Positions 28,301 through 37,970 of a stretch of DNA of 64,000 nt are shown piece by piece. The DNA comes from Algoriphagus sp. (GTDB taxonomy: Bacteria; Bacteroidota; Bacteroidia; Cytophagales; Cyclobacteriaceae). The translations under genes were made by a program, and so were the position numbers. The first letter of the stretch is position 1; each line of letters opens with the position of its first letter. The DNA lies in contig JAQSDM010000012.1 in NCBI GenBank assembly GCA_029945945.1, positions 1 to 64,000 of the forward strand, in the 5' to 3' direction. A model generated the notes under the pieces. That model did not search any database. It worked only from the letters and a program-made list of their open reading frames with translations, and was not told where the DNA came from.

Positions 28301-29263
28301 AAAACTCACATTTCCCTGCAAAGCAGCGGGCAAAGCCTCCACTTCCATATCTGCTTCCGAAGCGATATACACCTTGCTTTTCCCGGTTCCATCAGGATTA
28401 TTGGCAAAAGTCGCCATGAAGCCTCGCTTCAGAACAAATGACTGAACTGAATTATCTCCTGACGAAATAGCTGCTCCACGATGAATTAAATTTTCAGCCA
28501 ACTTTGCTGGACCTCCTTGAAAATCCATGCCTGAATAAACTAGAAGTGGAGCAAAACTGCTGTCAAGCGGACGAATTACCGCACCATTCTGATAGTATTG
28601 GTGTACTCTGAAATTAACTCCAAGGGTGCCGGAAGTATGAGAAATGTGGAATTGAGCCAGTTGATTCTGCAATTCCTGAGGATTAACCTCCTTCAGGTAA
28701 ACCCAGGAAGCTGCGTCCAGAAAATTGAAGGTTACAAGTTCGGAAAAGGTTTCACCCCCTTGGTGAACGGTACTTTCATTATCCAAAGAGATTACTCCTT
28801 GGGAAATTTGGCCTTGCTGAGCATCCAATGTAGAATTGATAAGAGTCATCCCTTTTTCGGGACATCCAAAAACAATCGCTCCATTTGCAGAAACCATTGC
28901 ATCTGGGATGATCAAATTCATTCCGATTGGCGTTCCCGGATCAAGCGTTCCTGCCTGAGGTTTTTTGTCCTTCTGCAAATCAGGAATAGTGGGACAAATC
29001 GTGTAGGGCATTTTATTGGCACCGGGGAGGCAAACCGGATTGGATTCACCAGCCAAACCAGGAGGAGTTGGGATTTGATTAGTTTCCCGCCAGTTGTTCT
29101 CATTGAAAAAATCAGTATCCACTTCACCTGTCCAGTACAGGTATTGAGTGGAGGAATTACAAGGATTGCCTTGATCTTGTTGAAAAGCCAAAGCCGATAA
29201 AGAAATCCCAAAACAGAGCAAGAAGAAGAGCCCCGTTTTAATTTTTGCGTAAAGTTTTATCAT
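25382..29263 (-). CDS. Secreted multimodular protein: GH-A clan (GH128/Glyco_hydro_cc-like) catalytic core, four CBM6/CBM35-like modules, T9SS-type C-terminal domain
   Basis: Signal peptide; VLGFNESDNCNG (acid/base region) and LPIWITEFNANP (nucleophile region) with VAVHWYDWG; four modules beginning FEAECGSYL, FFEAEAATQG, LEFEAEHATILG, SLEAELAEIIG; C-term FRVYPNPVIAGNPVTVDL...KLIVQ. Confidence 0.78.
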   Translation of the reverse strand: MIKLYAKIKTGLFFLLCFGISLSALAFQQDQGNPCNSSTQYLYWTGEVDTDFFNENNWRETNQIPTPPGLAGESNPVCLPGANKMPYTICPTIPDLQKDKKPQAGTLDPGTPIGMNLIIPDAMVSANGAIVFGCPEKGMTLINSTLDAQQGQISQGVISLDNESTVHQGGETFSELVTFNFLDAASWVYLKEVNPQELQNQLAQFHISHTSGTLGVNFRVHQYYQNGAVIRPLDSSFAPLLVYSGMDFQGGPAKLAENLIHRGAAISSGDNSVQSFVLKRGFMATFANNPDGTGKSKVYIASEADMEVEALPAALQGNVSFIRVVPWNWVTKKGTGGFYDQLNAGWFYNWNLNETPKPNYDYVPMAWGAGGASPANINVMIGKKSTTHVLGFNESDNCNGESGQFNNLCQPAVAVAYYESLMGTGVRLGSPAPREEGPTGWLLEFNRIAKQRDVRFDFVAVHWYDWGSGPANTPNASPQEIFNRFKSYLANVYRLYQLPIWITEFNANPNRSNATQEAFLKLALPYLESLDYVERYAYFQPNPNNANPANSPEKSDYLDANGNLTNIGQAYLAHESSPSIPMLTYAAPNNLEGMDQLFIQKPISYLSFEAECGSYLGNQWSVLGDEAASNGQYIRGDVSKVGESPIAKQVHFEFDLTEASQYRVWIRAKSSGPGAIRIAVDGNDLEQISPLTSASFTWFQIPRFYDLGVGTHRLTLEFPNANILVDQVALTNGPTDMEQFVQEAGACTPSELTWGLVKTDLVDFFEAEAATQGPGWEILASSNAQGGLYSNPLDGQESINPPTGSKGVLTFNIEVEEADEYELWAKVQAYEVEEYGLWISVDGEPFRKWEDLGSELFEWYWKKVYHSYEGEERKFAYFLTAGSHQIRLASSSGNVSVDRIAIASKGKLPEEIDPNVILVKENLEFEAEHATILGLARVVACGTSSNGKQVELASATANGVRFDQIIAKDAGTYVLNISLMSKNNRSFRIAVNGVNLGQKIAQATGNWCFEGGSPGMYQMEVQLVKGVNTIAINVYNNTPGPIIDKIKLEKAQFSGVSLEAELAEIIGNHAIVNCGTASNGQLVNMLLSTANGVKFTGINVPFAGKYLVEIHYLTAVNRNMRYSVNGASFVTDSFQDSGEWCSNGGETAVKAIEVDFNQGNNTLEFRPTGTDAPFLDKIVVKEPEQVSGENLRVLETMQFKPSFEAELINREFRVYPNPVIAGNPVTVDLPLLFNEPGEAVIQVTDLTGKVVYSEIVSAGTSQSLELNRNLARGMYIILVQQGQIWQSKKLIVQ

Positions 29264-29640
29264 GGTTCATTCGGGTTAGTAGTAATTAATTCAACCAACC
29301 CAAAGCTAGAATCAGCTTCTTCCATTTTGCAGGGCAAATCAACCAATCCGCTTGCCTTATCTGTCTAAACAACAGGCAATAAATTGGAAGAAGCCAGATT
29401 TCATTTTCTGAAATCCCACCATTTCTCCAGAAAACCCTTCACTACCCTGAAATAAAAAAAATGCCTATTGCGCTTCCTCAATTAAGATTTAAAGCATCAC
29501 AAGAGTTTTTGAATTCTTCCTAATCTGGTTGAATAATTCAATCAGGGGGTCAAACCATTCAGTTTTGTCGGATTGTCTTTTGACTATTAGGGATTTCAAA
29601 AAAGGAGCGCTAGTATTATCTACAGCTTTACTCAGCAAAT

Positions 29641-31107
29641 ATGAAAATCAGATTCACAATTCTCTTCAGTTTGGTCCTTTTGACCTTTTCGCAACTATCC
29701 CAAGCCCAAACAGCAAATCATCCCAATGTGGTTTTCTTTTTGGTGGATGACTTGGGCTGGACTGATTTGGGAAGTTTTGGCAGTGAATTTTACGAAACAC
29801 CAAATTTGGACCGATTGGTCAAGTCGGGAATCAAATTTACCCAAGCATATACAGCCTCTCCTGTCTGCTCTCCTACCAGAGCGAGTATTATGACTGGAAA
29901 ATATCCTTCCAAAATGTACAATACGGATTGGTTTGGCGCTCCGCAACCGGATCAGATTCAAGGTCATTGGACGAAAAATAAGCCGCTCAAGCCTGCGCAT
30001 TATGAACCTAATTTGGCTTTGGAGGAAATTACATTGGCCGAAGCTTTCAAAGCATCCGGGTATTCTACCTTTTTTGCAGGAAAATGGCATTTGGGAGAAG
30101 AAGAAAGTCATTGGCCAGAGCACCAGGGATTCGATATCAACAAAGGCGGAAACGATAAAGGTGCTCCATCGACTGGAAACAAGTATTTTTCTCCCTACAA
30201 TAATCCAAGACTGGAAGATGGCCCGGAAGGAGAATACCTGCCCGAAAGATTAGCGGCAGAGACGATTAATTTCATCCGGGAGAATAAATCAAAACCATTT
30301 TTTGCAATGCTTTCCTTCTATTCGGTGCATACGCCGCTGATGACCACGAAAGCGCTGGAGGAAAAATATCTGGCTAAACGGGCTGCGATGAACTTGGAGG
30401 ATAAGTTTGAACCGGAAGGAGCGAATAAAAACCGCATCACTCAGGCACATGCCATCTATGCGGGAATGGTGGAAGCCATGGATCAGTCGGTTGGAAAAGT
30501 ATTGGATGAAATTGAAGCTTTGGGATTAGAAAAAAATACCATCATCGTCTTCTTCTCTGACAATGGCGGACTCTCCACGGCGGAAGGCAGTCCAACAACA
30601 AATTTACCCCTGAGGGCAGGAAAAGGATGGCTTTATGAAGGAGGAATTCGGGTTCCGATGATCATGTCCTGGAAAGGAACTCTTCCTGCCGGAAAGGAAA
30701 TCAATGAACCGGTAATTTCCAATGACTTATTCCCTACGCTTTTGGATCTCAGTGGAAATCAAAAAACGTTGGAATCCATTTCAAATTTGGATGGCATAAG
30801 CCTCAAAAACCGGGTAATGGAACCAGAAAAAGCAATAGCCCGAGAAGCGCTATTTTGGCACTATCCACACTATGGAAATCAGGGAGGAAATCCAGGTTCG
30901 GTCATCCGTGAAGGAGACTGGAAGTTGATCTATTTCTACGAAAGCCAAAAAATGGAGCTTTACAATCTGAAAGAAGACATCGGAGAACGGAATGATTTGG
31001 CGGCAACAAATCCGGAAAAAGCAGAAGACCTCAAGATCAACTTATTTGATTGGCTGGTCAAAACAAAGGCTGCATTTCCGAGACCCAATGAGGCAGCTAA
31101 ACAATAA
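29641..31107 (+). CDS. Sulfatase (type I, formylglycine-dependent), secreted
   Basis: PNVVFFLVDDLGWTDLGSFGSEFYETPNLD; FGly motif CSPTR in SPVCSPTRASIMTGKYPSK; GKWHLGEE; FFSDNGGLST. Confidence 0.94.
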   Translation: MKIRFTILFSLVLLTFSQLSQAQTANHPNVVFFLVDDLGWTDLGSFGSEFYETPNLDRLVKSGIKFTQAYTASPVCSPTRASIMTGKYPSKMYNTDWFGAPQPDQIQGHWTKNKPLKPAHYEPNLALEEITLAEAFKASGYSTFFAGKWHLGEEESHWPEHQGFDINKGGNDKGAPSTGNKYFSPYNNPRLEDGPEGEYLPERLAAETINFIRENKSKPFFAMLSFYSVHTPLMTTKALEEKYLAKRAAMNLEDKFEPEGANKNRITQAHAIYAGMVEAMDQSVGKVLDEIEALGLEKNTIIVFFSDNGGLSTAEGSPTTNLPLRAGKGWLYEGGIRVPMIMSWKGTLPAGKEINEPVISNDLFPTLLDLSGNQKTLESISNLDGISLKNRVMEPEKAIAREALFWHYPHYGNQGGNPGSVIREGDWKLIYFYESQKMELYNLKEDIGERNDLAATNPEKAEDLKINLFDWLVKTKAAFPRPNEAAKQ

Positions 31108-31110
31108 AAA

Positions 31111-31896
31111 TCATTTCATCTCCAGCACCGTCTCCCATAGCACCAATCCGTTGGGAGGAGCAGGTGCGATCTTTTCCGAATTATCAGAATTGATCAGCCT
31201 TTGATTTAGATCCTCGATAGCGAGTTCTCCATTCCCAACAGACCAAATCGCTTTCATTAGTATTCTCACCTGATGATGCAAAAAGCCTTTTCCGATAACC
31301 TCGAAGTAGAAGATTTCCTGCGGAAAATACTGGCCAAGAAATTCATTTGAAGGATAAATCCCTGCGGAAATAATCTCCCGGACATAATCGGTTTTGTTTG
31401 GAGAAGGAGTGCAAAAAGCCTGAAAATCATGTGCCCCAACAAAAATCTGGGCGGATTCCTTCATTTTTTCCCAGTCTAATTTCCCGGAGATATTGACCAG
31501 AAAAGCAGAACCAAATGGATGGAAATCGTCCGAGTTTGAGAAATAATACCGGTAGGTTTTCTGATTGATAGACTGAATCAGGTTGAAATTTGATGGGACT
31601 TCCTTCACAGAATTCAGCCGAATTTCCTGGGGCAAGTATTGATTGATGGCTGGCAGGAGAGATTCCATATCCCTTATTTCCCGAAGGAAAATCTGCACAT
31701 ATCCACCCTGACAGGAAACTCCGGCGTCTGTCCGGCTTCCTCCCAAGACAGTAAAATCATCGTGCCCAAGTACAAACTTCAGCACCTTTTCCAGTTTTCC
31801 CTGCACTGTCGCCTGCCCGGGCTGTATTGCCCAGCCTTTGTATCTGGCACCGAAATAGGAAATGGAAAAGAGGTATGAAAATGGGCGGGATTGCAC
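31111..31896 (-). CDS. truA: tRNA pseudouridine(38-40) synthase TruA
   Basis: GARYKGWAIQPGQATVQGKLEKVL; GGSRTDAGVSCQGGYVQI with catalytic Asp; KTYRYYFSN; HHQVRILMKAIWSVGNGEL. Confidence 0.92.
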   Translation of the reverse strand: MQSRPFSYLFSISYFGARYKGWAIQPGQATVQGKLEKVLKFVLGHDDFTVLGGSRTDAGVSCQGGYVQIFLREIRDMESLLPAINQYLPQEIRLNSVKEVPSNFNLIQSINQKTYRYYFSNSDDFHPFGSAFLVNISGKLDWEKMKESAQIFVGAHDFQAFCTPSPNKTDYVREIISAGIYPSNEFLGQYFPQEIFYFEVIGKGFLHHQVRILMKAIWSVGNGELAIEDLNQRLINSDNSEKIAPAPPNGLVLWETVLEMK

Positions 31897-32046
31897 GAGA
31901 AGATTAGGGTTTGATACTTGAAATTGGAGAAATTTTACGGACCAATCAAAATTGGACTGGTGATAAAACTAGTCCCTTCAATTCTAATTCTGTCCAACGA
32001 GATTTTAGGAAGTATTTTTTATCTTCAAACAACCCAAAGATTTGCC

Positions 32047-33249
32047 ATGCTATCCTTTCTGCTATCCTTAAAATCTAGTCCTCTCCCGCTGATTTTGATA
32101 GGAATGAGTATCTCAATCAGTTCACTTCTTGCCCAATCCTCCCCTGTCATCCATTCCGAACTTATTTTTCCTTTGCAGGAAAAGCATGTACATGGGAGTT
32201 CGCTGGTGGCCTTACCAAATGGAGATATGCTTGCTGCCTGGTTTTATGGAAGTGGGGAGCGCACCGCAAATGATGTAAAAATCATGGGTGCACGATTGAA
32301 AAAAGGAGATAAGAACTGGTCAGAGCCATTCCTGATGGCAGATACGCCAAACCTTCCCGATTGTAACCCTGTCTTATTTCTTAATCAAAAAGGCAAAATT
32401 TTTCTGGTTTGGATAGCGGTGCAGGCTAATCGCTGGGAGCATTCAGTTTTAAGAGTTCGAACTTCTGAGAATTACGCTGACTCTGGGGCACCGATCTGGA
32501 ACTGGCAGGACAATATCCTCCTAAATCCCGGGGATGAGTTCGCCAACGAAGTAGCCAAAAGATTTAAAGAGCTTCCCGAAAATCCTGCTGGCTGGTCTGA
32601 GTATGCGCCTAAATATGATAACATGATCATCGAAGCATCCAAAGATCCCCGAAAGCGAACAACGGGCTGGATGACACGGATCAAACCAATGCTGATGGAA
32701 AACGGGAAAATTGTCCTCCCACTTTACTCCGACGGATTCAACTTTTCCATGATGGCGATTTCGGAAGATTTTGGGGAAAACTGGAAGCCGGGTTTACCAT
32801 TGGTGGGAAGAGGACCTATTCAACCGGCTTTGGTCAAGAAGAAAAATGGAAATCTGGTGGCTTACCTGCGGGATAGCGGGGATGCACCTTCACGAGTTCA
32901 CATCAGCGAATCCACTGACGGAGGAGAAAGCTGGACTGCCAGTGAAAAGACAGAAATTCCAAACACAGCAAGTGTCGAGATGCTCAATCTGGCAGACGGA
33001 CGGTGGGCATTTCTGGGAAATGATATTGAGGACGGACGATACATTTTGAGTCTTTACCTTTCCGATGATGAAGGTCAAACTTGGAAATGGAAAACCAGAT
33101 TGGAAGATCAAAAACCGGAAGGTGCATCATTTTCCTATCCCAGCCTGATTCAAACTTCTGATGGAATGCTTCATATCACTTATTCTTACCACCCGAAAAG
33201 TGATTCCAAATCAATTAAGTATGTGGTCGTGGATCCGGGGAAATTTTGA
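32047..33249 (+). CDS. Sialidase-fold (BNR/Asp-box) secreted protein, exo-alpha-sialidase-like
   Basis: Asp-box motifs SEDFGENWKP, STDGGESWTA, SDDEGQTWKW; FPLQEKHVHGSSLVALPNGDMLAAWFYGSGE; signal peptide from MLSFLLSL at 32047. Confidence 0.85.
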   Translation: MLSFLLSLKSSPLPLILIGMSISISSLLAQSSPVIHSELIFPLQEKHVHGSSLVALPNGDMLAAWFYGSGERTANDVKIMGARLKKGDKNWSEPFLMADTPNLPDCNPVLFLNQKGKIFLVWIAVQANRWEHSVLRVRTSENYADSGAPIWNWQDNILLNPGDEFANEVAKRFKELPENPAGWSEYAPKYDNMIIEASKDPRKRTTGWMTRIKPMLMENGKIVLPLYSDGFNFSMMAISEDFGENWKPGLPLVGRGPIQPALVKKKNGNLVAYLRDSGDAPSRVHISESTDGGESWTASEKTEIPNTASVEMLNLADGRWAFLGNDIEDGRYILSLYLSDDEGQTWKWKTRLEDQKPEGASFSYPSLIQTSDGMLHITYSYHPKSDSKSIKYVVVDPGKF

Positions 33250-33307
33250 GTGTCGGCATTTTGAAAGGAAATCAATTCAATTTCAACCAATGGCTCCATT
33301 CTTTGAC

Positions 33308-34516
33308 CTATTCCCTTTTAATAACTGGCTGAGTCCAGGCCACCTCCGTATCACCAGGCTTGTATGGATTTTCTTTAGGCTTGGTAGAAATGATCTTAGC
33401 ACGAACATACAAATCATCTGCCTCTAAGCGATAAGCTGCTTTTTCACCCTTCTCTTCTTTCAACAAAACACCACTTGCGATTGGGTTTGATTTTTTTGTT
33501 CCAAAAAACTGAATGGTGTAAGTGACCCCTTCTTCGACCTTTGCCGATACCTGCAAATTATTCCCATCAAAATTAATTTCTGCTAAGCTCACGCCTGTAC
33601 TTGAATAGAAATCTCCGCGCTCCATTGCCTCCACAAGCGAAGCTGGATCCAATTTTTCAGCCAAGACCATCACCCAACCACGCCCTGGGTTGCTACTATT
33701 TTCATCAAACACATGGTAATTATGTGCATCATCCACTGCCAACCCGTAAAGCAAAGGTTTGTTGGCTTGGATATATGCCGTCTGAACTTTATCCCAAAGT
33801 ACTTCCATACTTGGTCGAAGTGAATCTCCATAGTTATGAACCATCGGATGACCATTATATACCTCAAAAAATCGCTCTCCGCTAAGTTTAATAATATCTT
33901 CAGGTGTAATTGCCCAGATAAAATTCGGATGATTGATGTGTAAAAACATCGGAACTCCTGTGGAATCACGCTGCTCTTTAACTTGATCCAAACTTCTTTG
34001 AAGAACTTCTGCTACCGAGTTCCCTCCCTGAGGATCGATCTTCGTCTGAATGTTTGTGACATTCATGTGAAGTGGCTTTTCCTCAAAGGTATCACTCAAT
34101 TCTTGGGATTGAATAATCAAAAATTCACTTTCCTCTTCGAACATTGGAGCATATTCTGCCAGGGTCTTCAACTTCACCTCTATTCTTCCCGCCGAATCTT
34201 CCCGATAAACAACTCCCTTCGGCCCATATTTGGCCAGGTATTTATCAAAGGCTGCCTCATGAGAGGGAGATTTTGGGAGGAGTTTCCATTTTTCGCCTTC
34301 AGCCAGCGTATTATGATCAGAAAGCACAACGAAATCATAGTCGTGGGACTTATACCAATCCATTATCATCTCAGGATAATCATCTCCATCACTCCAGTAG
34401 GAATGTGTGTGGAGATTGCCCTTGTACCATTGTTTCACCAGTGCTGGTCCTTTGGAAGTCGTGCAAGCCGAGGCAACAAGAATTATAAAAGCGAATAGAT
34501 AGAGCAGATTTTTCAT
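33308..34516 (-). CDS. PHP-domain metal-dependent phosphoesterase-like lipoprotein
   Basis: Lipobox VASACTT; WYKGNLHTHSYWSDGDDYPEMIMDWYKSHDYDFVVLSDHNTLAEG; MFLHINHPNF. Confidence 0.85.
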   Translation of the reverse strand: MKNLLYLFAFIILVASACTTSKGPALVKQWYKGNLHTHSYWSDGDDYPEMIMDWYKSHDYDFVVLSDHNTLAEGEKWKLLPKSPSHEAAFDKYLAKYGPKGVVYREDSAGRIEVKLKTLAEYAPMFEEESEFLIIQSQELSDTFEEKPLHMNVTNIQTKIDPQGGNSVAEVLQRSLDQVKEQRDSTGVPMFLHINHPNFIWAITPEDIIKLSGERFFEVYNGHPMVHNYGDSLRPSMEVLWDKVQTAYIQANKPLLYGLAVDDAHNYHVFDENSSNPGRGWVMVLAEKLDPASLVEAMERGDFYSSTGVSLAEINFDGNNLQVSAKVEEGVTYTIQFFGTKKSNPIASGVLLKEEKGEKAAYRLEADDLYVRAKIISTKPKENPYKPGDTEVAWTQPVIKRE

Positions 34517-34654
34517 TTTGGTGGGTGGTTTAAATTGCTAATTTAGCTCTTGTGGAAAAGCTGAATTGTAGTTTTGTATTAAGAATTTACTAATTATTCG
34601 ATTGTCTGCTATTTGTTTGAATTTAATCCAAACTTCCACCATAAGGTTGACTTA

Positions 34655-34692
34655 AACAAAAGAACCACCTCTCTCAAGGTGGTTCTTTTGTT
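34655..34692. terminator. Terminator at the 3' end of the ilv-leu operon
   Basis: 16-bp perfect stem AACAAAAGAACCACCT-ctctca-AGGTGGTTCTTTTGTT; U-rich on both strands. Confidence 0.88.
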
Positions 34693-34710
34693 TTTTAAAG
34701 CAATTCTCCC

Positions 34711-35778
34711 TTATGCCAGGATCTTAGCCGCCAGCCAATCTCCCACTTCGGAGGTTTTGTAGGCTTTGCCGCCTTCAGCAATGTCTTCGGTCACGATTCC
34801 TTCGTCGAGAGAAAGATTCACCACATCGGAAATCATCTGAGATTCAGCTTTCAATCCAAATGCATAATCAAACATCATCGCCGCAGAAAGCACAGTAGCC
34901 AATGGATTCGCAATGTCTTTGCCTGCTGCCTGAGGATACGAACCGTGAATTGGTTCGAATAATTTAGTGGTTAAACCCAGTGACGCAGATGGCATCAAGC
35001 CCATAGAACCTGAAATCACAGAAGCCTCATCTGTCAAAATATCGCCAAACAGGTTTTCAGTGATCAAGACATCATAAGCCTTTGGCCACTGGATCAATCG
35101 CATTGCGACAGCATCCACAAATTCGTATTCTACTTTTACATCAGGATATTCTGGTGCTAATTCCTGGACGGTCTCTCTCCAAAGTCTGGAAGTAGCCATC
35201 ACATTGGCTTTGTCTACACAAGTCAGGAGTTTTCTTCTCTTTTGCGCAGCTTCGAAGCCCATTCTTGCAAGACGGACAATCTCGAATTTGCTGTACACAT
35301 TGGTGTCGAATGCTTTTGTTCCTTGCTCATTTCGGCCTCTTGGCTCTCCGAAGTATATTCCCCCGGTTAACTCTCTGAAGAAAACAAAGTCAACTCCTTC
35401 CACCCGATCGAGTTTCAAAGGAGATTTATGAATCAAAGAAGGGAAAGTAAAGGTTGGTCGTACGTTGGCAAACAATCCGAGTTTCTGACGCATCAAAAGC
35501 AAACCTTGCTCTGGTCTGACTTTGGCTTTGGGATCGTTGTCGTATTTTGGGTCTCCAATTGCTCCAAAAAGCACCGCGTCGGAAGCCACGCAAATCTCAT
35601 GAGTGGCGTCAGGGTAAGGCTCACCTGTGGCATCGATCGCGGCAGCGCCTACGACTGCTTCTTTGAAATTGATCTGATGGCCAAATTTCTGACCGATTGC
35701 TTTTACTACTTTGACCGCCTGAGCGATTACTTCTGGCCCAATGCCGTCACCCGGCAATAGCGCGATATTCATTTCCAT
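34711..35778 (-). CDS. leuB: 3-isopropylmalate dehydrogenase
   Basis: [51 protein letters not shown]-like ([14 protein letters not shown]); [46 protein letters not shown]. Confidence 0.96.
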   Translation of the reverse strand: MEMNIALLPGDGIGPEVIAQAVKVVKAIGQKFGHQINFKEAVVGAAAIDATGEPYPDATHEICVASDAVLFGAIGDPKYDNDPKAKVRPEQGLLLMRQKLGLFANVRPTFTFPSLIHKSPLKLDRVEGVDFVFFRELTGGIYFGEPRGRNEQGTKAFDTNVYSKFEIVRLARMGFEAAQKRRKLLTCVDKANVMATSRLWRETVQELAPEYPDVKVEYEFVDAVAMRLIQWPKAYDVLITENLFGDILTDEASVISGSMGLMPSASLGLTTKLFEPIHGSYPQAAGKDIANPLATVLSAAMMFDYAFGLKAESQMISDVVNLSLDEGIVTEDIAEGGKAYKTSEVGDWLAAKILA

Positions 35779-37333
35779 ATAACTCGGATTCTTCTTTCGT
35801 GGGGGATTGATTGAATTTTTCGACGATGTTGAGCATTTTCTCTGTGGCCATCATCGCAGCCACTGTTTGGTCAGGGTCGAGCCCTTTGGTTTTAAAGATT
35901 TTGCCATAATCCCAAGTAATCATCGTCTCCACGAAGGCGTCGGTTTTCCCTCCGGGAGGAATGGATACATGGTAATCGATCAGCTTTGGAAGTTCCTTTT
36001 TCAGGGATTTATAGATTTTCTTCACCGCACGCATAAAAGAGTCATACTGACCATCGCCTGTTGCGGTGGCATCATAGTATTTCCCATATACATTCAAGCG
36101 CAACTGCACAGATGGCTTCAGACCTTTTGAATGAGTCATATGGTAGCCTTCGATGCTGATATTCTTGGAGATGGAGTTGTTTTGCAACACATCTGAAATG
36201 ATGTAAGGAAGATCCTCTGTCGTCACACGCTCCTTCTTATCACCCAATTCGATGATCCGCTGGGTAACGCGTGCGAGTTCGTCTTTCTCCAGAGAAATCC
36301 CAAGCTCTTCCAAATTCTTTACAATATTGGCTTTGCCAGAAGTCTTTCCCAAGGCGTACTTGCGCTGTCTTCCAAATCGCTCCGGAAGCAGATCGTTGAA
36401 ATAAAGGTTCTTTTTATTGTCTCCGTCGGCGTGAATTCCGGCAGTTTGAGTGAAGACATTCTCCCCGACAACCGGCTTATTTGCCGGAATATGCTGACCG
36501 GAAAACTGCTCGACCAACTTGCTGACACGGTAAATCTTTTGTTCCTGCACTCCAATCTGGAGGTCTGTGAAATCTTTGATCACTGCGATCACAGATTCCA
36601 AAGGTGCATTTCCTGCACGTTCTCCAAGACCGTTTACAGTAGTATGAATTCCCGAAGCGCCATGTAGGATGGCTTCCATCACATTGGCGACGGAGAGATC
36701 GTAGTCGTTATGAGCGTGGAAATCGAAATGAACACCTGGGTATTTCTTCGTGATTTCGGTAAAATACTGATTTGTCTCGTCTGGCGAAAGCAAACCCAGC
36801 GTGTCCGGAAGCATGATTCGCTTTACTGGCTGAGTTGTCAAAAACTCGATCAGACTGAGCGTATAATCCTTGGAATTTCGCATGCCATTTGACCAATCTT
36901 CCAGGTACACATTGACTGCAATACCGTTTTCCTGCGCGTGGGCTATGCTTTTAGCGATTTCTGCGAAATGTTGCTCAGGTGTTTTTTTAAGCTGATGAAC
37001 CAAATGATTCATAGAGCCTTTGGTCAGCAGATTCAAAACTTTGGCACCAGCCTGTATCAGCCAATTGACTGAAGCTGGCGTATCCACAAAGCCCAAAACC
37101 TCAATTCTATCCAGATAGCCCTTTTCTGCAGCCCAATGGGTGATTTTCTGAACACCTTCCAATTCCCCTTCGGAAACTCTTGCGGAAGCAACTTCGATTC
37201 GGTCCACCCGCAATTCTTCCAGCAACAACTTGGCTATTTGCAGCTTTTCAGAAGGCAAAAAGGAAACTCCTGAGGTCTGTTCTCCATCCCTCAGTGTGGT
37301 ATCCATTATTTCTATGCGCTTCCCTGACCTCAT
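35747..37333 (-). CDS. LeuA/CimA-like homolog with LeuA dimer/regulatory domain (second isopropylmalate- or citramalate-synthase-type enzyme)
   Basis: [90 protein letters not shown]; start MRSGKR at 37333 avoids leuD overlap. Confidence 0.82.
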   Translation of the reverse strand: MRSGKRIEIMDTTLRDGEQTSGVSFLPSEKLQIAKLLLEELRVDRIEVASARVSEGELEGVQKITHWAAEKGYLDRIEVLGFVDTPASVNWLIQAGAKVLNLLTKGSMNHLVHQLKKTPEQHFAEIAKSIAHAQENGIAVNVYLEDWSNGMRNSKDYTLSLIEFLTTQPVKRIMLPDTLGLLSPDETNQYFTEITKKYPGVHFDFHAHNDYDLSVANVMEAILHGASGIHTTVNGLGERAGNAPLESVIAVIKDFTDLQIGVQEQKIYRVSKLVEQFSGQHIPANKPVVGENVFTQTAGIHADGDNKKNLYFNDLLPERFGRQRKYALGKTSGKANIVKNLEELGISLEKDELARVTQRIIELGDKKERVTTEDLPYIISDVLQNNSISKNISIEGYHMTHSKGLKPSVQLRLNVYGKYYDATATGDGQYDSFMRAVKKIYKSLKKELPKLIDYHVSIPPGGKTDAFVETMITWDYGKIFKTKGLDPDQTVAAMMATEKMLNIVEKFNQSPTKEESELYGNEYRAIAG

Positions 37334-37337
37334 TTTA

Positions 37338-37928
37338 TTATTTGCCTTTTGCAAAAGCATCGATTTCAGAAGACATATTCAGCAAATAGTCGATGTCATC
37401 GAACCCATTTGTCATGTTGTCTTTCTTGTATTCATTGATATCAAAAGATTCAGATTCTCCTGTCGAAAGGAGCTTGATCTTTTGCTCAGGAAGGTTGATT
37501 TCTATTTCAGTCGTTGGGTCGGCCAGGATCGCTGCGAAAAGCTTATCTGCAAATTCTGCAGAAACTGTAACCGGGAGAACTCCGATATTCAGACAGTTAT
37601 TCTTGAAGATATCGGCGAAAAAGCTGGAAACAACGCATCTGAATCCATAATCGTAAAGCGCCCAAACAGCATGCTCACGGCTGGAACCTGAACCGAAGTT
37701 CTTGCCTGCAACCAGAATTTTACCGCTGTAAGTCTGATCGTTCAGGACAAAATCCTGTTTAGGATTTCCTTCCACATCATATCTCCAGTCTCGGAATAAG
37801 TTGTCTCCAAAACCTTCACGCTCGGTGGCCTTCAGGAATCGGGCAGGAATAATCTGATCGGTGTCCACATTTTCGGTAGGTAAAGGAACCGCCGTACTTC
37901 TGAGAACTGTAAATTTATCGTAAGCCAT
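37338..37928 (-). CDS. leuD: 3-isopropylmalate dehydratase small subunit
   Basis: PLPTENVDTDQIIPARFLKATEREGFG; ILVAGKNFGSGSSREHAVWAL. Confidence 0.96.
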   Translation of the reverse strand: MAYDKFTVLRSTAVPLPTENVDTDQIIPARFLKATEREGFGDNLFRDWRYDVEGNPKQDFVLNDQTYSGKILVAGKNFGSGSSREHAVWALYDYGFRCVVSSFFADIFKNNCLNIGVLPVTVSAEFADKLFAAILADPTTEIEINLPEQKIKLLSTGESESFDINEYKKDNMTNGFDDIDYLLNMSSEIDAFAKGK

Positions 37929-37970
37929 TTTTATTCAATTGAAAGATTGGAAAATTGGAAGGTTGAAAAA

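Noticed and set aside
27878-28441. 187-aa plus-strand ORF opposite the glycosidase-like gene
   Set aside because: Antisense to a signal-peptide-bearing, domain-rich CDS; no independent evidence.
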